64,000 nt of DNA from assembly GCA_015501605.1 (NCBI GenBank), contig JADNRZ010000025.1:1-64000 (forward strand). Reading direction: 5' to 3'. The stretch's first letter is position 1. The number at the start of each line of letters is the position of its first letter. Made by a program: the position numbers and the translations under genes. Source of the stretch: Panaeolus papilionaceus. Lineage: Eukaryota > Basidiomycota > Agaricomycetes > Agaricales. Positions 24,961 through 38,205 of the stretch are shown piece after piece. The notes beneath the pieces were generated by a model. The model saw nothing but the letters and a program-made list of their open reading frames with translations, did no database searches and was not told the origin of the DNA.

Positions 24961-26142
24961 ATATTACAAGTTGTTTATTACTCCAAAAACCATAATAATT
25001 CTGAACACCAACTACAGCAAGAAATATTGACCAAGTTTGAAGTGAGCTGCGTGAAGTGGGTGGAGCGAGATTGAGGAGGGCACCAGAAATGCGTGTTCCC
25101 GCAGAGATAAACCCAAGTAACATAATCGAACACCTCATCTTCGTATATCCCCTTCTTATCCTCGTCCCGATACTCGTTGTTTCCTGAAGTGATCAGGAGC
25201 TGGGAGCCGGGATTGAAAATGAATGAATGACGGATTGGAGCGGAGATTAAAATTGACGAACCAACATCCCAACTTCTGGTTCAACCTCTTACCTGTTCCC
25301 TGTCTTGTGCCTACACATCATCCCGCTATTACAATGTTCTCCGCCTTTGTGTTTTTCTCGTTTCACTGGACTCACGAGTGAGCTCCTATTCACGTGTGGT
25401 TCCTCTCAAATATTTATCGAGGGTTGGACTTTGGCAGGTTTAGGGTTGTTGCGCTGAAGATGATGACGTTGTGGATAGACAGGACAGTTAGAGGCGCGTT
25501 CTCCGCCGGCTTTCTTTCATTTTCATTTTCATTTCCGCATTTTGATATTCTCATAATTGCTCTCACAAATTATTGTTTTCTTTGGTGTCTCTTGTCAAAG
25601 TCGGCAATTAAATGAGACAGGGTGGAAAGCAGACGCCAGTTTGCTCTTGTTCATTGCTTTCTGAGGGACGACGGTAAACCTTCAGGTTTTCTTCTGGTCT
25701 GTTTTTCTCATATAGTTATCAGGCATTGGACGTGTTTATGTTGAATCATGATATTAGAGATGGGCAGGATATTCAGAGGCGAGATCTCCGCAAGTTTTCT
25801 TCTCATTTCCCTGTTCTTCTTTTGATATTGTCACAATGGTTCCTTCCAGTTATTGCTCTCTTTAGCGTGTCTTATAACAGTGGGCACATAAGTCGGACAG
25901 GGTTGAAAGCTGACTTGAGTCCGCTCTCGCTCATTGCTTTCTAAGATGCGACCGTAAATCTTCCGGAGGCCTACCTGTAAATGGCGTGTCCCTGTCTGCA
26001 CTGATATATGTTTGTTTTCATTTCTTGCTCTCATGGTGGCCATAAGGTATGTGAGTCTATATATACCGGAAGGTTGTCGCTCTCCAGCTTCCCTATTCTC
26101 CCCTCCCTCCCTCGTTTTGCTCTGTTCTTGAACACGTCGACA
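24961..26142. other. Unit 3-4 spacer
   Basis: No supported gene. Contains an A-upstream module around 25200-25280 (GGAGCGGAGATTAAAATTGACG). A partly duplicated promoter-proximal stretch recurs between 25440-25640 and 25720-25950 (GACAGGACAGTTAGAGGCGCG, and later a variant with GGGCAGGATATTCAGAGGCG). A degenerate TATA-like run lies at about 26058-26065. Confidence 0.4.
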
Positions 26143-27760
26143 ATGACAGACCATACTCACGAGAAATCCCCTATCGCGACTCTAGATGTTGGGCCTACAA
26201 CGAAAATCCCGCCTCACCCGACAAACTCACAATGTTCACGCATTGCCCCGGTGTCTGGACGCTCAAAGTAGCTCACTCCAAGCAGGCATTCTACATGAAC
26301 TGCCACCACGACTTTTCCCAGTCATACCCGACTGTTTCTGCAACTCACCAAAGACGTTTAAAGTGTCTCCCCTCGACTCTTCGAGTTTTACATATTGAGC
26401 CAGGTCTGGGACAAGGTTGAAGTAGGTCGTCTTCTATTCTATGCGGAACCCTGCTGATCGATTACGAAACTAGCACGACTGCGCGTCGACCTCCCCACAT
26501 CCCAACGTATATCCGATCCTCGTAATCTCGCACATTTATCAGGCTCCGATCAACCCTTTGCATAGACAAAACCTCTGAATCCGGAGGCACGCCCGATAAC
26601 TCCTGGCAGTCGCTCTCTGTCATCATCTCATTCTTCTCCTCCGTCCTCGCCTCACTCTCTCAGATCCTGCTCATCTTCCACCTCTCGTGTACCACTGACA
26701 GGGCGATCTTCGCCATCCTCTGCATCCTGAGGCCGGTTGTACGGTTATTGGGCACGAAGAGTATGTGGGACAGGGCGCGTTACAGATATGTCAACAACGC
26801 CGATTACGTTCGTATGAAGAGCTTGACCGATTTCGCTAGTGGAGTGGATTATGAGCGGTACGTAACTCATTTAGATTGAGCGTTGATGAATATCTCTAAT
26901 CTCATCTCATACCTCCCATGATTCAAGAAGGCATACGACAAACTCGCCAACATCACCGTCGAGTACCCATACCTGTTTTACGACCACATCCTTCGCCCTT
27001 CGCCCTTCGCCCTTCGCCCTTCTCCCTGAGCTGGCTAGTAATCCCCCAACATCGCTCAGCGTGGCTAGGGTTCTCCTTAAGGACAGTGTTTCAGAGCACG
27101 GAGACGTTCAGGTAGGTTGTTATGGGTGTGAGGAAGCTATGCGAGGTGGGGAATGTGGTTAATAAGTTGAGCGATGGGGTGGTTGGGTAACCTCGCCAGA
27201 GGACGGGAAGTCGGGTGAAAGGAAACTCCTGTACCTACTCACTCACGCATGTAGAGAACATCGGGATAGCGTTCCCTGAGCAATCGTCCGACATGAACCT
27301 GACCAGAAAAGGAGGATGGGTAAGAGACGCGGTCGGATCCGATGCTGGAGTGATTTAGCATGAATTTGTATAATGATGAGCAGCATCCGCTGGACAAGGA
27401 GCTGGAGGGGTTGAGGAAGGCGATTGACGTGAGGGGAGGCGAGAAGCAGAAGTTGGTTGCGTGAATTTCTTTAATCCTTTTTTATTTCTTTCGTACTTCT
27501 TCCCATCCCCACCTCCATCGCTTCGCTCATTTCTTTACATCACTTTGCTGATTCACGCAGGCTAACGACCATCTCACAGCGCGCATACTTTCATGCATTT
27601 CCACTCCAACCTCATCATTTTCGTGAGCCAAGTTCAGCGCTGGACGCAGTGGCGAAGGTACGACTGTTCCAAAGACTCGTTAAAGCAAGAGAGGGAGAAC
27701 TATGGTATTCGTAACGCTTCATCGATTTGGAGGGATGGTTAAGGAGGCCGATTAAGTAGT
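26143..27760 (+). pseudogene. A4: heavily deleted ABC pseudogene
   Basis: Starts at an ATG matching A1 (MTDHTHEKSPIATLD). Exon 1 soon shifts frame and then ends early. Exon 4 debris (26580-26855), exon 5 debris with a short CTTCGCC microrepeat (about 26992-27020), a stump of exon 6 without Walker A (27240-27465), and exon 7 with Walker B partly deleted (27585-27760) follow. The fusion point to the G4 tail lies in the intron after exon 7. This unit is about 2 kb long against about 4.5 kb for a full unit. Confidence 0.78.
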
Positions 27761-27913
27761 GTGAGTGTCTTGTCCTTTTTGCGTCTTGTCCTTTTTGCGT
27801 CGTCTTTTTGCTTGTCCTCGTCCCTTTATTCTTATAACTTGATTTCGCTGCTTCATTCCCTCATACCTCGTTTTTCACTCTCTCTGATCCACCATGAGAC
27901 TAGACTCAATAGC

Positions 27914-28097
27914 TGCGCCGGCGACAACTCACCAGCCACTGCTCCCTACCCCAAACTCTCATTTTCCATCCCACCAACCTGAGACCCATGTTTCTGCCAT
28001 CTCTGATCCCATCCGGCCGAAGCAGCGGCTTATCGCCCGTGTAATCAGCTCGGTGAAGTGTTGGGGTGGCGCTGTGGCGGACCGTCACGACGCTTGA
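27914..28097 (+). pseudogene. G4: C-terminal fragment of a G gene
   Basis: Only the last ~60 codons of a G gene remain, from the end of the Pro-rich linker (TTHQPLLPTPNSHFPSHQPE) to RVISSVKCWGGAVADRHDA and the stop. It is joined directly to intron 7 of the A4 relic, so the 3' end of A4 and the whole G domain have been deleted. The nearest copy is the tail of G2. Confidence 0.8.
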
Positions 28098-29910
28098 CCT
28101 CTGGGATGGTTCCCTGCTTCGGGCGCGATTCGCGAAGTTCTTGGTTAATACCTACTCTATGATCGCGAATTTATATTTCTGTTTGAATTCATCTATCTAG
28201 TTCAGAGTAAAGTTCCTCATTTTTGCTTGTGTTTGTGACTTTCTTTTCGATGCACCAGTGTGACAGGCTTTCTTCTTGTCTCAGCTCATCGTACTTGCCA
28301 TGAGTTCATGAATACACCCAATCCCCAAGCTTTGTTATATGTGGGTCAATGAGGTTAAGTCAGATCATATATGACTCAGGATTAGTGACAACGTTGAACA
28401 AGTATAGTTACCGCTGCGATGCTGATGGTGCCTTAGACCATTGGTTGTTCCGCTCAACTAGTCGTGCACCGGACTCAGGCGAGTCGATAATAAGTAAAGG
28501 GGTTATTGTGGATATAAATTGTAGTGCGCGCCTTCTTTGGTTTAATTTGATTAATGACAGCGAGATGTTGTCATAGCTTCTTACAAGTCGCGTTTTCGCG
28601 TTTAAATCAACACATTTTATCCTCTTTTGCTTTCACAACCCTTTCCTTCTATTTCTACTGCATTTTCTTTCTCGTCACCATCTGGGCTGCTCACGCGTTA
28701 AGGGAAACATCTATCCACGTCCTTTCATATCCCAGATTCTAGTTTGAAACCTATTCATACCAGCTATTCCACATGGATGAATTCGCCATCAATACTACCA
28801 CTACAGGCCCACTCCCCTCGAAGTTGTGAACCATATATTCGGAATTCTGGCTTCCTTCTACCAGACATCCTCGACTTCCACAAGGACCACAGACGATATC
28901 TTCTATACTCGCACTCTTCGTTCGTGCGCTGAAAATGTACATCCCACCAACCATTCACCGAATTCATCTCTAGACGTCCCCAGTTGCGTCCTCAATCACC
29001 AGAGCTGTTCACGTCGGGGCATATGTGAGTATTCTGGAGGGGAGGCTTTATCTCAGGAAGCCGCTGAGAAACTGAGACAGTTACTTGCACGGGGTGGCCA
29101 ACGGAGAGCGTGGTCTGATGCGACTTTTCCATCACAAGTAACAACAGGTGGAATTCATGATCTTATGAAGTGTAACATTGCATCTTGCCTGATTTGTTTA
29201 AAACATTATAACAACTCTGAACGCAAAAGACAGAAACAAATACCGACCAAGTGTGAAATAGCTCCCGGAAGGGTGGGTTGAGTGAAGTTGGGGGAGTGCA
29301 CGATCAACGAAGGTTCCAGCAGAGATAAATCGACGTAAAATGGACGAACATCTAATTTATTTATACTTCATCATCATGTCGACGTCCCTTCTTCGTCCTT
29401 GTCCCGATATTCTTCGTATTCTGAGATGATCAGGAACTGGGAGATTAAATGAAATGACGTGTCATGGAAATAGGGTTTGAGCGGAGATTAAAAATTACAA
29501 ATCACCTTCCAGGTCACGCGTTTCCCTGTTCTTGTTGTCCTCACACAGTGACATCACCTTGCTGGGCGGGACATTCACCAGCGTTTTCTCCGCTGGTTCT
29601 AATTCCACTTGCACTTTTTTTTTTTTTTCTTTTGATGCTCTCACAACCTCTTTTGCAAGTTATCACTGTCTTTCGCGTCTCTTGTAATCTGCTCTCGTGC
29701 ATTGCCATCTGAGAGACGACAGTAACATTCTATACAGTACTACCTTACTGGAGCCACAAATCTGTTGGTCGCGTGGCCCTCCTGCACCTATATACATTCA
29801 TTTTCATTTGTTACTCCAAAGGTGGCGATGACAGGATGCGCTCCATCTTCCTTGCTCTCTTTCTCCTTCTTCCATGCTCCTGTTCTGGCTCCCTCTTTAC
29901 GGCGATAACG
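28098..29910. other. Unit 4-5 spacer with array modules
   Basis: No supported gene. Contains the G-downstream module (28098-28560), the CTCGACTTCCACAAGGACC stretch near 28870 that recurs near 46970, and the A-upstream module (29470-29500). A poly-T run of about 16 nt lies near 29615-29630. An open frame at 28826-29281 overlaps these repeats and has no motifs. Confidence 0.45.
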
Positions 29911-32489
29911 ATCGCAGGCAACACTAAGGATGAAATTCCCTCGCGACTCCGGATGTCAGACCCGCCAAAGAAAATCCCACCTCACCCGAGAAACTCGCAG
30001 AGGGCAACATCACCATCTCCACGCACTCGCTTGGGGTCTGGCCGCTCTCGCCCACCCCAAACAAGCATTCTACGTGAACTGCTACCGCAACTTCTCTCAA
30101 TCATACCTGCTCTTCATCAAGCACGTCTCCCTCCGACTTTTCACATTTTACATCTTTAGTCAGGTGTGGCGGTTATGATGCAGCTGAGCGGTGTGTTGTT
30201 GCGGGAGGTGGAGAATGGACTGATGAGTGGGAAACAGGACCTCTGAGGAATTGCGAGCGCAGTGGTGATGAGATTAGGGATGTGCGCTCTTCGCAGCGTT
30301 TATGGCGTGGGAGGCGTACGAATCACGCTTTCTATGCGTCGGTTCCATGAATGTTGACTCGTACTCTACAGAGAACTTGCATTATCACAGCTGCGCACGA
30401 GAGTAACGACGCATTTCAATATGTATCTGATGCATGGTTCGTGACCTTCCATTCTATCTGGAATCTGCATTGATTGATTACCAAAATAGCACGACTGCGC
30501 GTCGACCTCCCCACATCCCAAGGTATATCTGTTCTTTATTACATCTCAGATTTATCGACCCCTGATCAACCATTTATATACATAACCTCCGAATCCGAAG
30601 CGACGCCCAACAACGCCTGCAGTGGCTCTCCCACATCATCTCATTTTTCTCCTCCGTCCTCGCTTCAATCTCGCAGATCCTGCTCATCTTCCATCTCTCC
30701 CGTACCACTGGCGGGCCGATCTTTGCCATTCTCTGTATCCTGAGGCCGGTCGTGGGGTTATTGGGTACGAAGAGTATGTGGGACAAGGCGTGTTACGGAT
30801 ACGTCAACAACGTCGATTACGTGCGGATGAAGAGCTTGACCGATTTCGTGGGTGGAACTTACAGGCAAGATATCATTAGCGGGAACTTAGGGGAGTGGAT
30901 TATGAGTGGTACGTTTCCTCCTTCAGCCGACTAGTGCCTATGAAACTCATTCATTTTGGATTGACAGAATTCAAGAAAGCCTACGACAAACTCGCCAACG
31001 TCACTGTTGAGCACCCCTACATGCTCTATGACCGGACCGAAACGCCCTTCCGGGATATGATGCTCAAAGCGCTCGGCGATCTTCCCATGGTCTATTGCGC
31101 TTTACTTACCATCCTGCGCCCATCGCACTTTTCTCTGAGCTCCCTCGCGATACTTCAACAGAGCTCAGCGTGGCTAGGGTACTCCCTCGGAACGGTGTTT
31201 CAGAGCACCGAGACGTTCAGGCAGGCTGTTATGAGCGTGAGGAAGCTGTATGAGGCGGGGAACGTGGTTAATAAGTTGAGCGATGGCGTGGTTGCGTATC
31301 CTGCACCGGAGGACGAGAAGGCGGGGAAGGGTATGGGGTTCGAGTTGAAGTATGTTTTCGCCTTTCTTGCATGACAACTTCGTTCCTTGATACTGATTCC
31401 GTACGACCATAGGAACGTCACATTTACCTACCCAGGCTCTCAATCCAAACAAAACGCGCTTTCCGATATCTCCCTCTCCATCAAACACAATCAACTCGTC
31501 GTCATTGTTGGCACCAACGGATCAGGCAAATCCACGCTTATCCGCATTCTCTCTCGTTTATACGACCCCACCTCCGGTGAAGTATGCATCGACGGACGAG
31601 CGTCCTCGTCATACAGAGTCGGAGACTTGCACAAAGCCACCGCCATCCTTTCACAAGACAACTCGCTATACCCACTCACGCTCGCTGAAAACATCGGGAT
31701 CGGGTTCCCAGAACGCTCATCCGACATGGACTTGATTAGACAAGCGGCAGAGGAGGGCGGCGCGGTTGATGTTATCAAGAAGCTGGAGGATGGGTACGAG
31801 ACGCGATTGGATCCGATGCAAGAGTCGTTTAGTGTCAATCTGTATAATGATAAGCAGCATCCTCTTGCGAAGGAGCTGGAGGGGTTGAGGAAGCCGATCG
31901 ACGTGAGTGGAGGCGAGAAGCAGAAGTTGGTTGCGTGAGTCATGCTTTCTGTCTTTTTCAATGCGTTGTCGTGATACTGGTGTTTTCTGTTAGCTTGCCA
32001 GCGCGCGTACTTTCATGCGCTTCCACTCCAACCTCATCAAATTCGTCGCCGTGGACGAGCCAAGTTCAGCACTAGACGCAGAAGCGGAGCTACGCCTGTT
32101 TCAAAGACTCATAAAAGCGAGAGAGGGAAAGACGATGGTGTTCGTAACGCACCGTTTCGGGGGGTTGGTTAAGGAGGCCGATTTAGTAGTGTGAGTGTCT
32201 TACCCTTTTCACGTCGTCTTTACTTGTTTTTGTCCCTCTGTTTTTCTTACTTGATTTCGCTCCTTCATTCCCTCATACTTTCGATCATCACCCTCTAATT
32301 CAACATGAGACCAAACTCAATACTGACCGTCTATGATCCAACAGGTGCATGAAGGACGGCACGATTGCCGAGATTGGCACACACGAGGAGTTGATGAAGA
32401 AAGACGGCGAGTATGCCAAGTTGTATAATATTCAAGCCAATGCGTTCGCGCCTGGTGGGGGCGTGAGTGAGGGTGTTGCGAGTGCGTAG
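29911..32489 (+). pseudogene. A5: ABC pseudogene with intact 3' half
   Basis: The start codon equivalent is ATC (29911). Exon 1 is frameshifted near 29935 and has deletions around 30045, 30125 and 30170 plus an in-frame TGA near 30245. Exon 4 has a 1-nt deletion near 30620 (GCCTGCAGTGG against GCCTGGCAGTCG). From about 30640 to the TAG every exon matches A1 and stays open: KSMWDKACYGYVNNVDYVRM, the complete exon 5, Walker A GTNGSGKST, SGGEK, VDEPSSALD and VTHRFGG. An internal ATG (about 30776) could in principle give an ATPase-domain-only protein, but nothing shows it is used. Introns 1-2 are nearly identical to those of A1. Confidence 0.75.
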
Positions 32490-32906
32490 GCGATGGATAT
32501 ACCAGGCAACATGGGAAAGGGGAGATTAAACCCAATTAAACGTCGAGTACGCGTGATATGGACACTATTGAATTTGATTCGGTTAGAGATGAATTGTAGA
32601 TTATATGATTAATGAATGAAACATGTCTTGAATTAACTTCTATCACCGTTGATATTTATGTCGGCTCTCGAGTGACGATGAAGCGGGCTTCGGTTTCGCC
32701 GGTCGTGCTGATCGAGATAACCAGAAACTTCCAGGCGGAAGCCTTCATGTGACTTGCCATGCTAAATCCACGAGGCAAGCTGACAACGCCTTAGATTGTT
32801 CTAAATGCGAGTTTGCTGCGCTTGTGTGGCTTCCTCTTCAGCACTCATAGCGTTTCTTCCAAAGCATTATCCTATTCCCACAATCATTACTCCTTTCTCC
32901 AACATT

Positions 32907-34362
32907 ATGAATATCGACCCCGCTGAATATCCAAACTTGAGGATCAATGGCCCTGTCTCTGCGAAACCTGCTAAAGCGGAGGATGTTGGCTGGCATGCTG
33001 TTGTGTTATTGTACGAATGCCACTCTTCATCTCCACGAGCACTAAACCTGACAGCCATGATCATTGCTAACTTAGAATTGTGGGACCTACTGGAGCAGGA
33101 AAGAGCACTGTAAGCGGCAAACGAATACGACATTTCCAATTCTACTGAACAATGTATGCGTCATCATCCCACAGTTCATTGAGGCACTCGCACAAGACCC
33201 TTCAATCCGTATTTCCAGTAATCAATTGGAGGGATTCACGCAAACTGTCAACACCTACAGCCTCGTGAATGTCAGCCGTTCTGGGAGTCCAATAGCGCTT
33301 GTCGATGTACCCGGCTTCGCCGACACCAGGATTTCAATGACAAATATCGTCTCCATGTTGAAAGAATGGATGCAAGAGACTGGGTGAGCACATATGGATG
33401 CCTGCGCCTTGTATATATTCTCATCATATGCACCAGAGCCTACGACCTTGGGCGTATATTATATTTCACTCCTATTCACAGTGTGCGCCTGCCCGGCAGC
33501 CACAGAGAGGTGCTTCGTACATTTCAAGCGCTCACAGGTGCCAAGACGGCACGCAATATCACTATTGTAACTTCCATGTGGGACAATCTTTGGGGAGATT
33601 CAGCAAAGCAAAGGGCAGAAAGCAACTTCAACCAGCTTCGGGATTCGGTTTGGAAGGTATGAGTTTTGGCTTTATTCTCTGTTTTATGCGAACTCTGATC
33701 TGTGGATATAGGAGTTTATTGACAAAGGCGGTCAGATTGTCAAGTTCTACAACACTCCAGAATCTGCGCTCTCTATTCTCAATACCGCCTCCAGAGACAT
33801 GGTAGGCGTTGAATTTGATCTCGAAATCCAATTCCAGGGCGAGAAACAGCTCAAATCTGCTCCGTTTGCAAACCATCTCATGGATGACCTCCAAGGCCGA
33901 ATCCAGAACCTCCAGATCGAACTAGCCAGTACTGAAATGGACCTGAAAGGCACATCTGAGCGAGATGACGACCTCCTCACATTGACTCTTGGCCCCAAGC
34001 TGAAGGAGACAGAGATCCTTCTCGCAAAGTTCAAGAAGGAACTCTATGACAACTTTGGTATTGTCTCACCACTGTTGCCTGAGGTTCCCTCTGCCATCGA
34101 TGGGCCTTCTATCACCGACACTCCCATCGTGACTTCTCAGCCATCCAAAGCAGTCGTCACCCATCTGTCCCCAGTGGCTGAGCTGGAGACAACTCTTCAG
34201 CCACCGCTCCCTACGGAAACCCCAGGTTCCCCATCCGACCAATCTGAGACCCATTTTTCCGCCATCGCTGATCCCATCGTACCGAAGCAACGGCTTCTCG
34301 CTCGTGTCATCAGCTCAGTGAAGTGTTGGGGTGATGCTGTGGCGGACCGTCACGATGCTTGA
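32907..34362 (+). CDS. G5: P-loop GTPase-like protein (intact, mosaic)
   Basis: Exons 32907-33010, 33076-33109, 33175-33383, 33437-33656, 33712-34362; 405 aa. The P-loop GPTGAGKST, DVPGFADT and VTSMWDNLWGDSAKQR are intact. The first exon is nearly identical to G1 (NGPVSAKPAKAEDVGWHA), as is the promoter-proximal DNA. The last exon instead follows G3 almost exactly (THLSPVAELETTLQPPLPTE, then SAIADPIVPKQRLL). The coiled coil and conserved C-terminus are present. It lies 417 nt after the A5 stop. Confidence 0.85.
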
Positions 34363-36344
34363 CCTCAGGGAAGGTTCCCTGCTTTGGGCGCAAAGTTCAT
34401 AGGTGATAGGTACTCAATGTTCGCGGATTTGTATTTCTGTTTTGATTCATCTAGGTAGCTCAGAGTAAAATTTGTGATTTTCTGCTCATGTATATAACCT
34501 TCTTTTCGGTGCCCCAGTGCATGGTTTCGTCTTGTTTCCGCTCATTGCTTTTAGGCCCTGTACTTTCCACAAGTCCATGAATAGACCCAATGAACCGTTG
34601 GGTCAATGAGGTTAAATCAGATCATACCTGACACCTTGTTCGTGAAATCGTTGAACAAAGTAGGGTGGTTGCCACTGCGATGATGATGGTGCTTGGACCA
34701 TCGGTTTTTACAATGACTCGTTATTTCCCTCAAGGTGAGTCAGCCATTGACATGGCTTCTTACGAGTCCTTATGTGATGTTACCATCACGTCATTTTTTC
34801 TTCTCTTGCTTTACAACGATCCTCTTCTATTTCCTCTTAATTCTTGTTTCACATCACCGTCTGGATGGTTCATGCATTGAGCGCTGCATCTATCCACATT
34901 CTTTCATATTCTATATCCTAATTTTAAACTAATTCACGCCAAATGGTCGCCCATTCATGAATACTATGACTACCGTTCACCACCCCAACCCACTCCTTTC
35001 ACTGGAAGTGGACTGCATGTTCGCATATATGACTCCCTGTTCCAACTCTTCCTCGCCCTCTACAAGTCCCACAGATGATACCCTCTGCACTCGCACCTGT
35101 CTTTCGTGCGCTTTCAAATGCAAATCTCACCTCTAGAGATCCTCAATTGGGAATTCATCCACCAGAATAGAAGGGCTTCCTCCTCGAGCTGTGCGCGCCG
35201 GAACACCAGTGAGTATTCTCAAAAAAGGGGCATACATAGGGAAGGCGGCGAGGAAACTAGGGGCTATTCGCACAAAGTGGCCTCTGGGGAGTGTGGTTTG
35301 ATGTGATTTTCCACCACAAGTGACAACCGCATCATGATGTGCAAGGTAGAAAAGGACCATGTTTGATCGAATTTTCGCCGGATTCATGAGTGTTGAAGTG
35401 TAATATTGCATCTGAATTGATCTATGGAACAAATCATAATAATTTTGAACAAAAGTGACAGAAACAAATACCGACCAAGTTCGAAATGTGCTCCGGGAAG
35501 TGTGGGTGGGGCGAAGTTGGGGAGTGCACCAGCAACGAGGGCCCCGGCAGAGATAAATCTACGTAAAATGGATGAACATCTTATTTATTTACACTTCATC
35601 GTCATATGCCTTTGTGATCCTCGTCCTGATATTCTTCGTTTCCTGAGATACCAGGCGCTGGGAGCTGGGATTGAAAATGATGTGTCATGGAAATAGGGTT
35701 CGAGCGGAGATTGAAATCGACAAACCAACTTCCGGTTCATCCTCTTCCCTGTTCCCCCGTCTTTGCTCACAGCCTCACACATCACCTCGCTATTGAAATG
35801 TCGTCCTCAGTTGCTCTGTTCTTCTCGTTTCACTCGACTCATGAGTGAGCTTCTATTCTCTTTCAAATATTTATCAAGGGTTGGACTAGGGCTGTTAGGT
35901 TGAATGATGATGTTGCGGATTGACAGGACAGTTAGAGGCGCGTTCTTCACAGACGTTCTTTTCATTTTCATTTTCATTTCCGTATTTTGGTATTCTCATA
36001 ATTGCTCTCACAAATTATCAATTTCTTTGGTGTCGCTTGTCAAAGTCGGCACTTAAATGAGACAGGGAATGCGGACGCCAGTCCGCTCTTGTTCACCGGT
36101 TTCTGAGGGACAACCGTAAATCTTCTGTAGTCTTATCTCTCCAGAGTTATGGACCCGTGGACTGCATAACCCTCTCTGCACCTAAATATGTTTCTTTTCA
36201 TTTGTTACTCAGAGGGTGGCGCTGAAGGTATGGGGGTCTATAAATGCCTTATCGTTGTCGTGCTCCATCTTCCTTATTCTCCCCCTCCTTCCTCCCTCTC
36301 TTCTTCTGCATCCTACTTTATGACCTCAAAGACGAAATACAACA
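34363..36344. other. Unit 5-6 spacer with array modules
   Basis: No supported gene. Contains the G-downstream module (34370-34720), the CTCGCCCTCTACAAGTCCC stretch near 35060, the AAACAAATACCGACCAAGTTCG stretch near 35465 shared with other spacers, the A-upstream module (35690-35730) and a TATAAAT box at 36239-36245. Confidence 0.45.
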
Positions 36345-38205
36345 ATGACGGGCAATTCTATATCGCGATTGCAGATGTCAAGGCTACCAACGAAAATGCC
36401 ACCTCACCTGAACAACTCGCAGAGCCTGGCGGCAGCCATCCCATAGGAATTACTACCGCGAATTGTCATAGCCATACGGCCTCTTCAGCCCCTACTCCTC
36501 ACGTTTTGCATATTCAGCCAGCTCTGAGGCGTGGTCGAAGAAGCAGATGCAGCTGAGCAGTGTGTTATTATCATGTGCGCGGTGGTGATAATACTGGGGT
36601 GTGCGCTCTCTATGACATTTATGACCTGGTAGAGGTATGCATCATTCTGTGTATGCGCCTGTTCCGTGATTACTGACCTTCGTTTCTCAGGGAACTCGCA
36701 GTTTCGCAGCTGCACACGAGAGTAACGATGCGTTTATTATGTATCTCATGCACGGTATGTCATCTTCCGTTCTATCTGGGGTCCCGAATGATCGATTGCC
36801 AAAATAGCGCGACTGCGCGTCGACCTCCCCGCATCCCAAGTTATATCCGATCTTCATTACGCCCATGATTACCAAACTCTGATCGACTATTTATAGACGA
36901 AATCTCTGAATCTGAAGCGATTCCCGACAACGCCCAGCAATCCCTCCTCCATCGTGTCGTTGTTTACCCCCGTCCTCGTATCGATCTCACGCATATTCCA
37001 CCTCTCCGGCGCCACTGGCAGGCTGCTTTTCGCCATTCTCTGAATACTGAGGCCCGTACGCTGAATCTGTCTCATCACATCTCAATCGTCGCACAATTCA
37101 AGAAGGCATACGACAAACTCGCCGCCGTCACCGTCGAAGTTGGAAGATGGGTACGAGATGCGGTTGGATCCAATGCTCCACGCTATGCCTCGCCCACCGC
37201 ACTTCTCCCTGAGCTCTTACTTATCCTCCACCAGAGCGCCGCATGGCTGGGATACTCCCGGGGGATGGAATTTCGGAGCACCAAGACGTTCGGGCAGGTT
37301 GTTATTGGTGTAAGGAAGCTGTACGAGGTGGGGAATGTGGCTAAGAAGTTGGGTGATGGTGTCGTTGCGTATCCTGCGCCAGAGCATGAAAAAGGGGGGA
37401 ATAGTATGAGGTTTGAGTTGAAGTACGTCTTCGTTTACCCCATTTCTATGACTTCGTTCATTGGTGCTGATGCCATACGATCGCAGAAACGTCACATTCA
37501 CGTATCCCGGATCTCAATCCTCCCAAAACCGCTATTCAATTATCCATATCTCCCTTTCCATCAAACCCAACCATCATGTGGTCACCATCGGTACCAACGC
37601 ATCGGGAAAATCCACGCTCATCCGAATCCTCTCCCGTTTATACGTTCTGCCTTTGGAGAAGTATGCATCGATAGACGCCCACCTTCGTCGCACAGAGTGG
37701 GAGACTTGCATAACGCCACTATCACCTCCCTAGTAAACTCCTTCTACACCATTCACACCCGCGGAAACCATCGGGATCGTGTTCCCTGTACGCTCATCCG
37801 ACATGGACCTAGTCAGGCAGGCTGCGGAGGAGGGCCGTGCGGTCGATGTGATTAAGAAGCTGGAGGATGGGTACGAGACGAGGTTGGATCCGATGCAGGA
37901 GTCGTTCAGTGTGAATCTATATAACGATCGCTGGGGAAGGATCTGGAGGGGTTGAGGACGATGATCGACGTGAGTGGAGGCAAGAAGCAGAAGTTGTTTG
38001 CGTGAGTCGTTCATTTAAAAGTTTTTATTGATTCGTTTTCATGGTCCCAATGCTTTTTTTTTCTCTCTAGTGCGTGTACTTTCATGCGTTTCCACTCCAA
38101 GCTCATCAAATTCGTTGCGGTGTACTAGCCGCTAAGTTGTATAATATCCAGGCTAATGCGTTCGCTCCTGGTGGGGGCGTTGGTAAGGGTGTTGCGACTG
38201 CGTAG
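36345..38205 (+). pseudogene. A6: ABC pseudogene
   Basis: Begins with an ATG equivalent to A1 but diverges within exon 1, which carries large deletions (36400-36600). Exon 4 has lost its second half, and exon 5 contains a misplaced piece of the nucleotide-binding domain (GAAGTTGGAAGATGGGTACG near 37137). Exon 6 retains a variant Walker A GTNASGKST near 37600 (the first glycine after N is replaced), then shifts frame. Exon 7 is cut by a deletion that joins AVY and TAG to the last exon (near 38120), removing Walker B and the switch histidine. It shares splice-site context with A2. Confidence 0.8.

Noticed and set aside
28826..29281. 151-codon frame over the unit 4-5 spacer
   Set aside because: The corresponding DNA in other spacers is not open in this frame, so coding is not supported.
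30776..32489. A5 as a functional ATPase-only protein
   Set aside because: Frame and splice sites are good, but there is no promoter or start context, and exon 1 and part of exon 4 are broken. Kept as a pseudogene.
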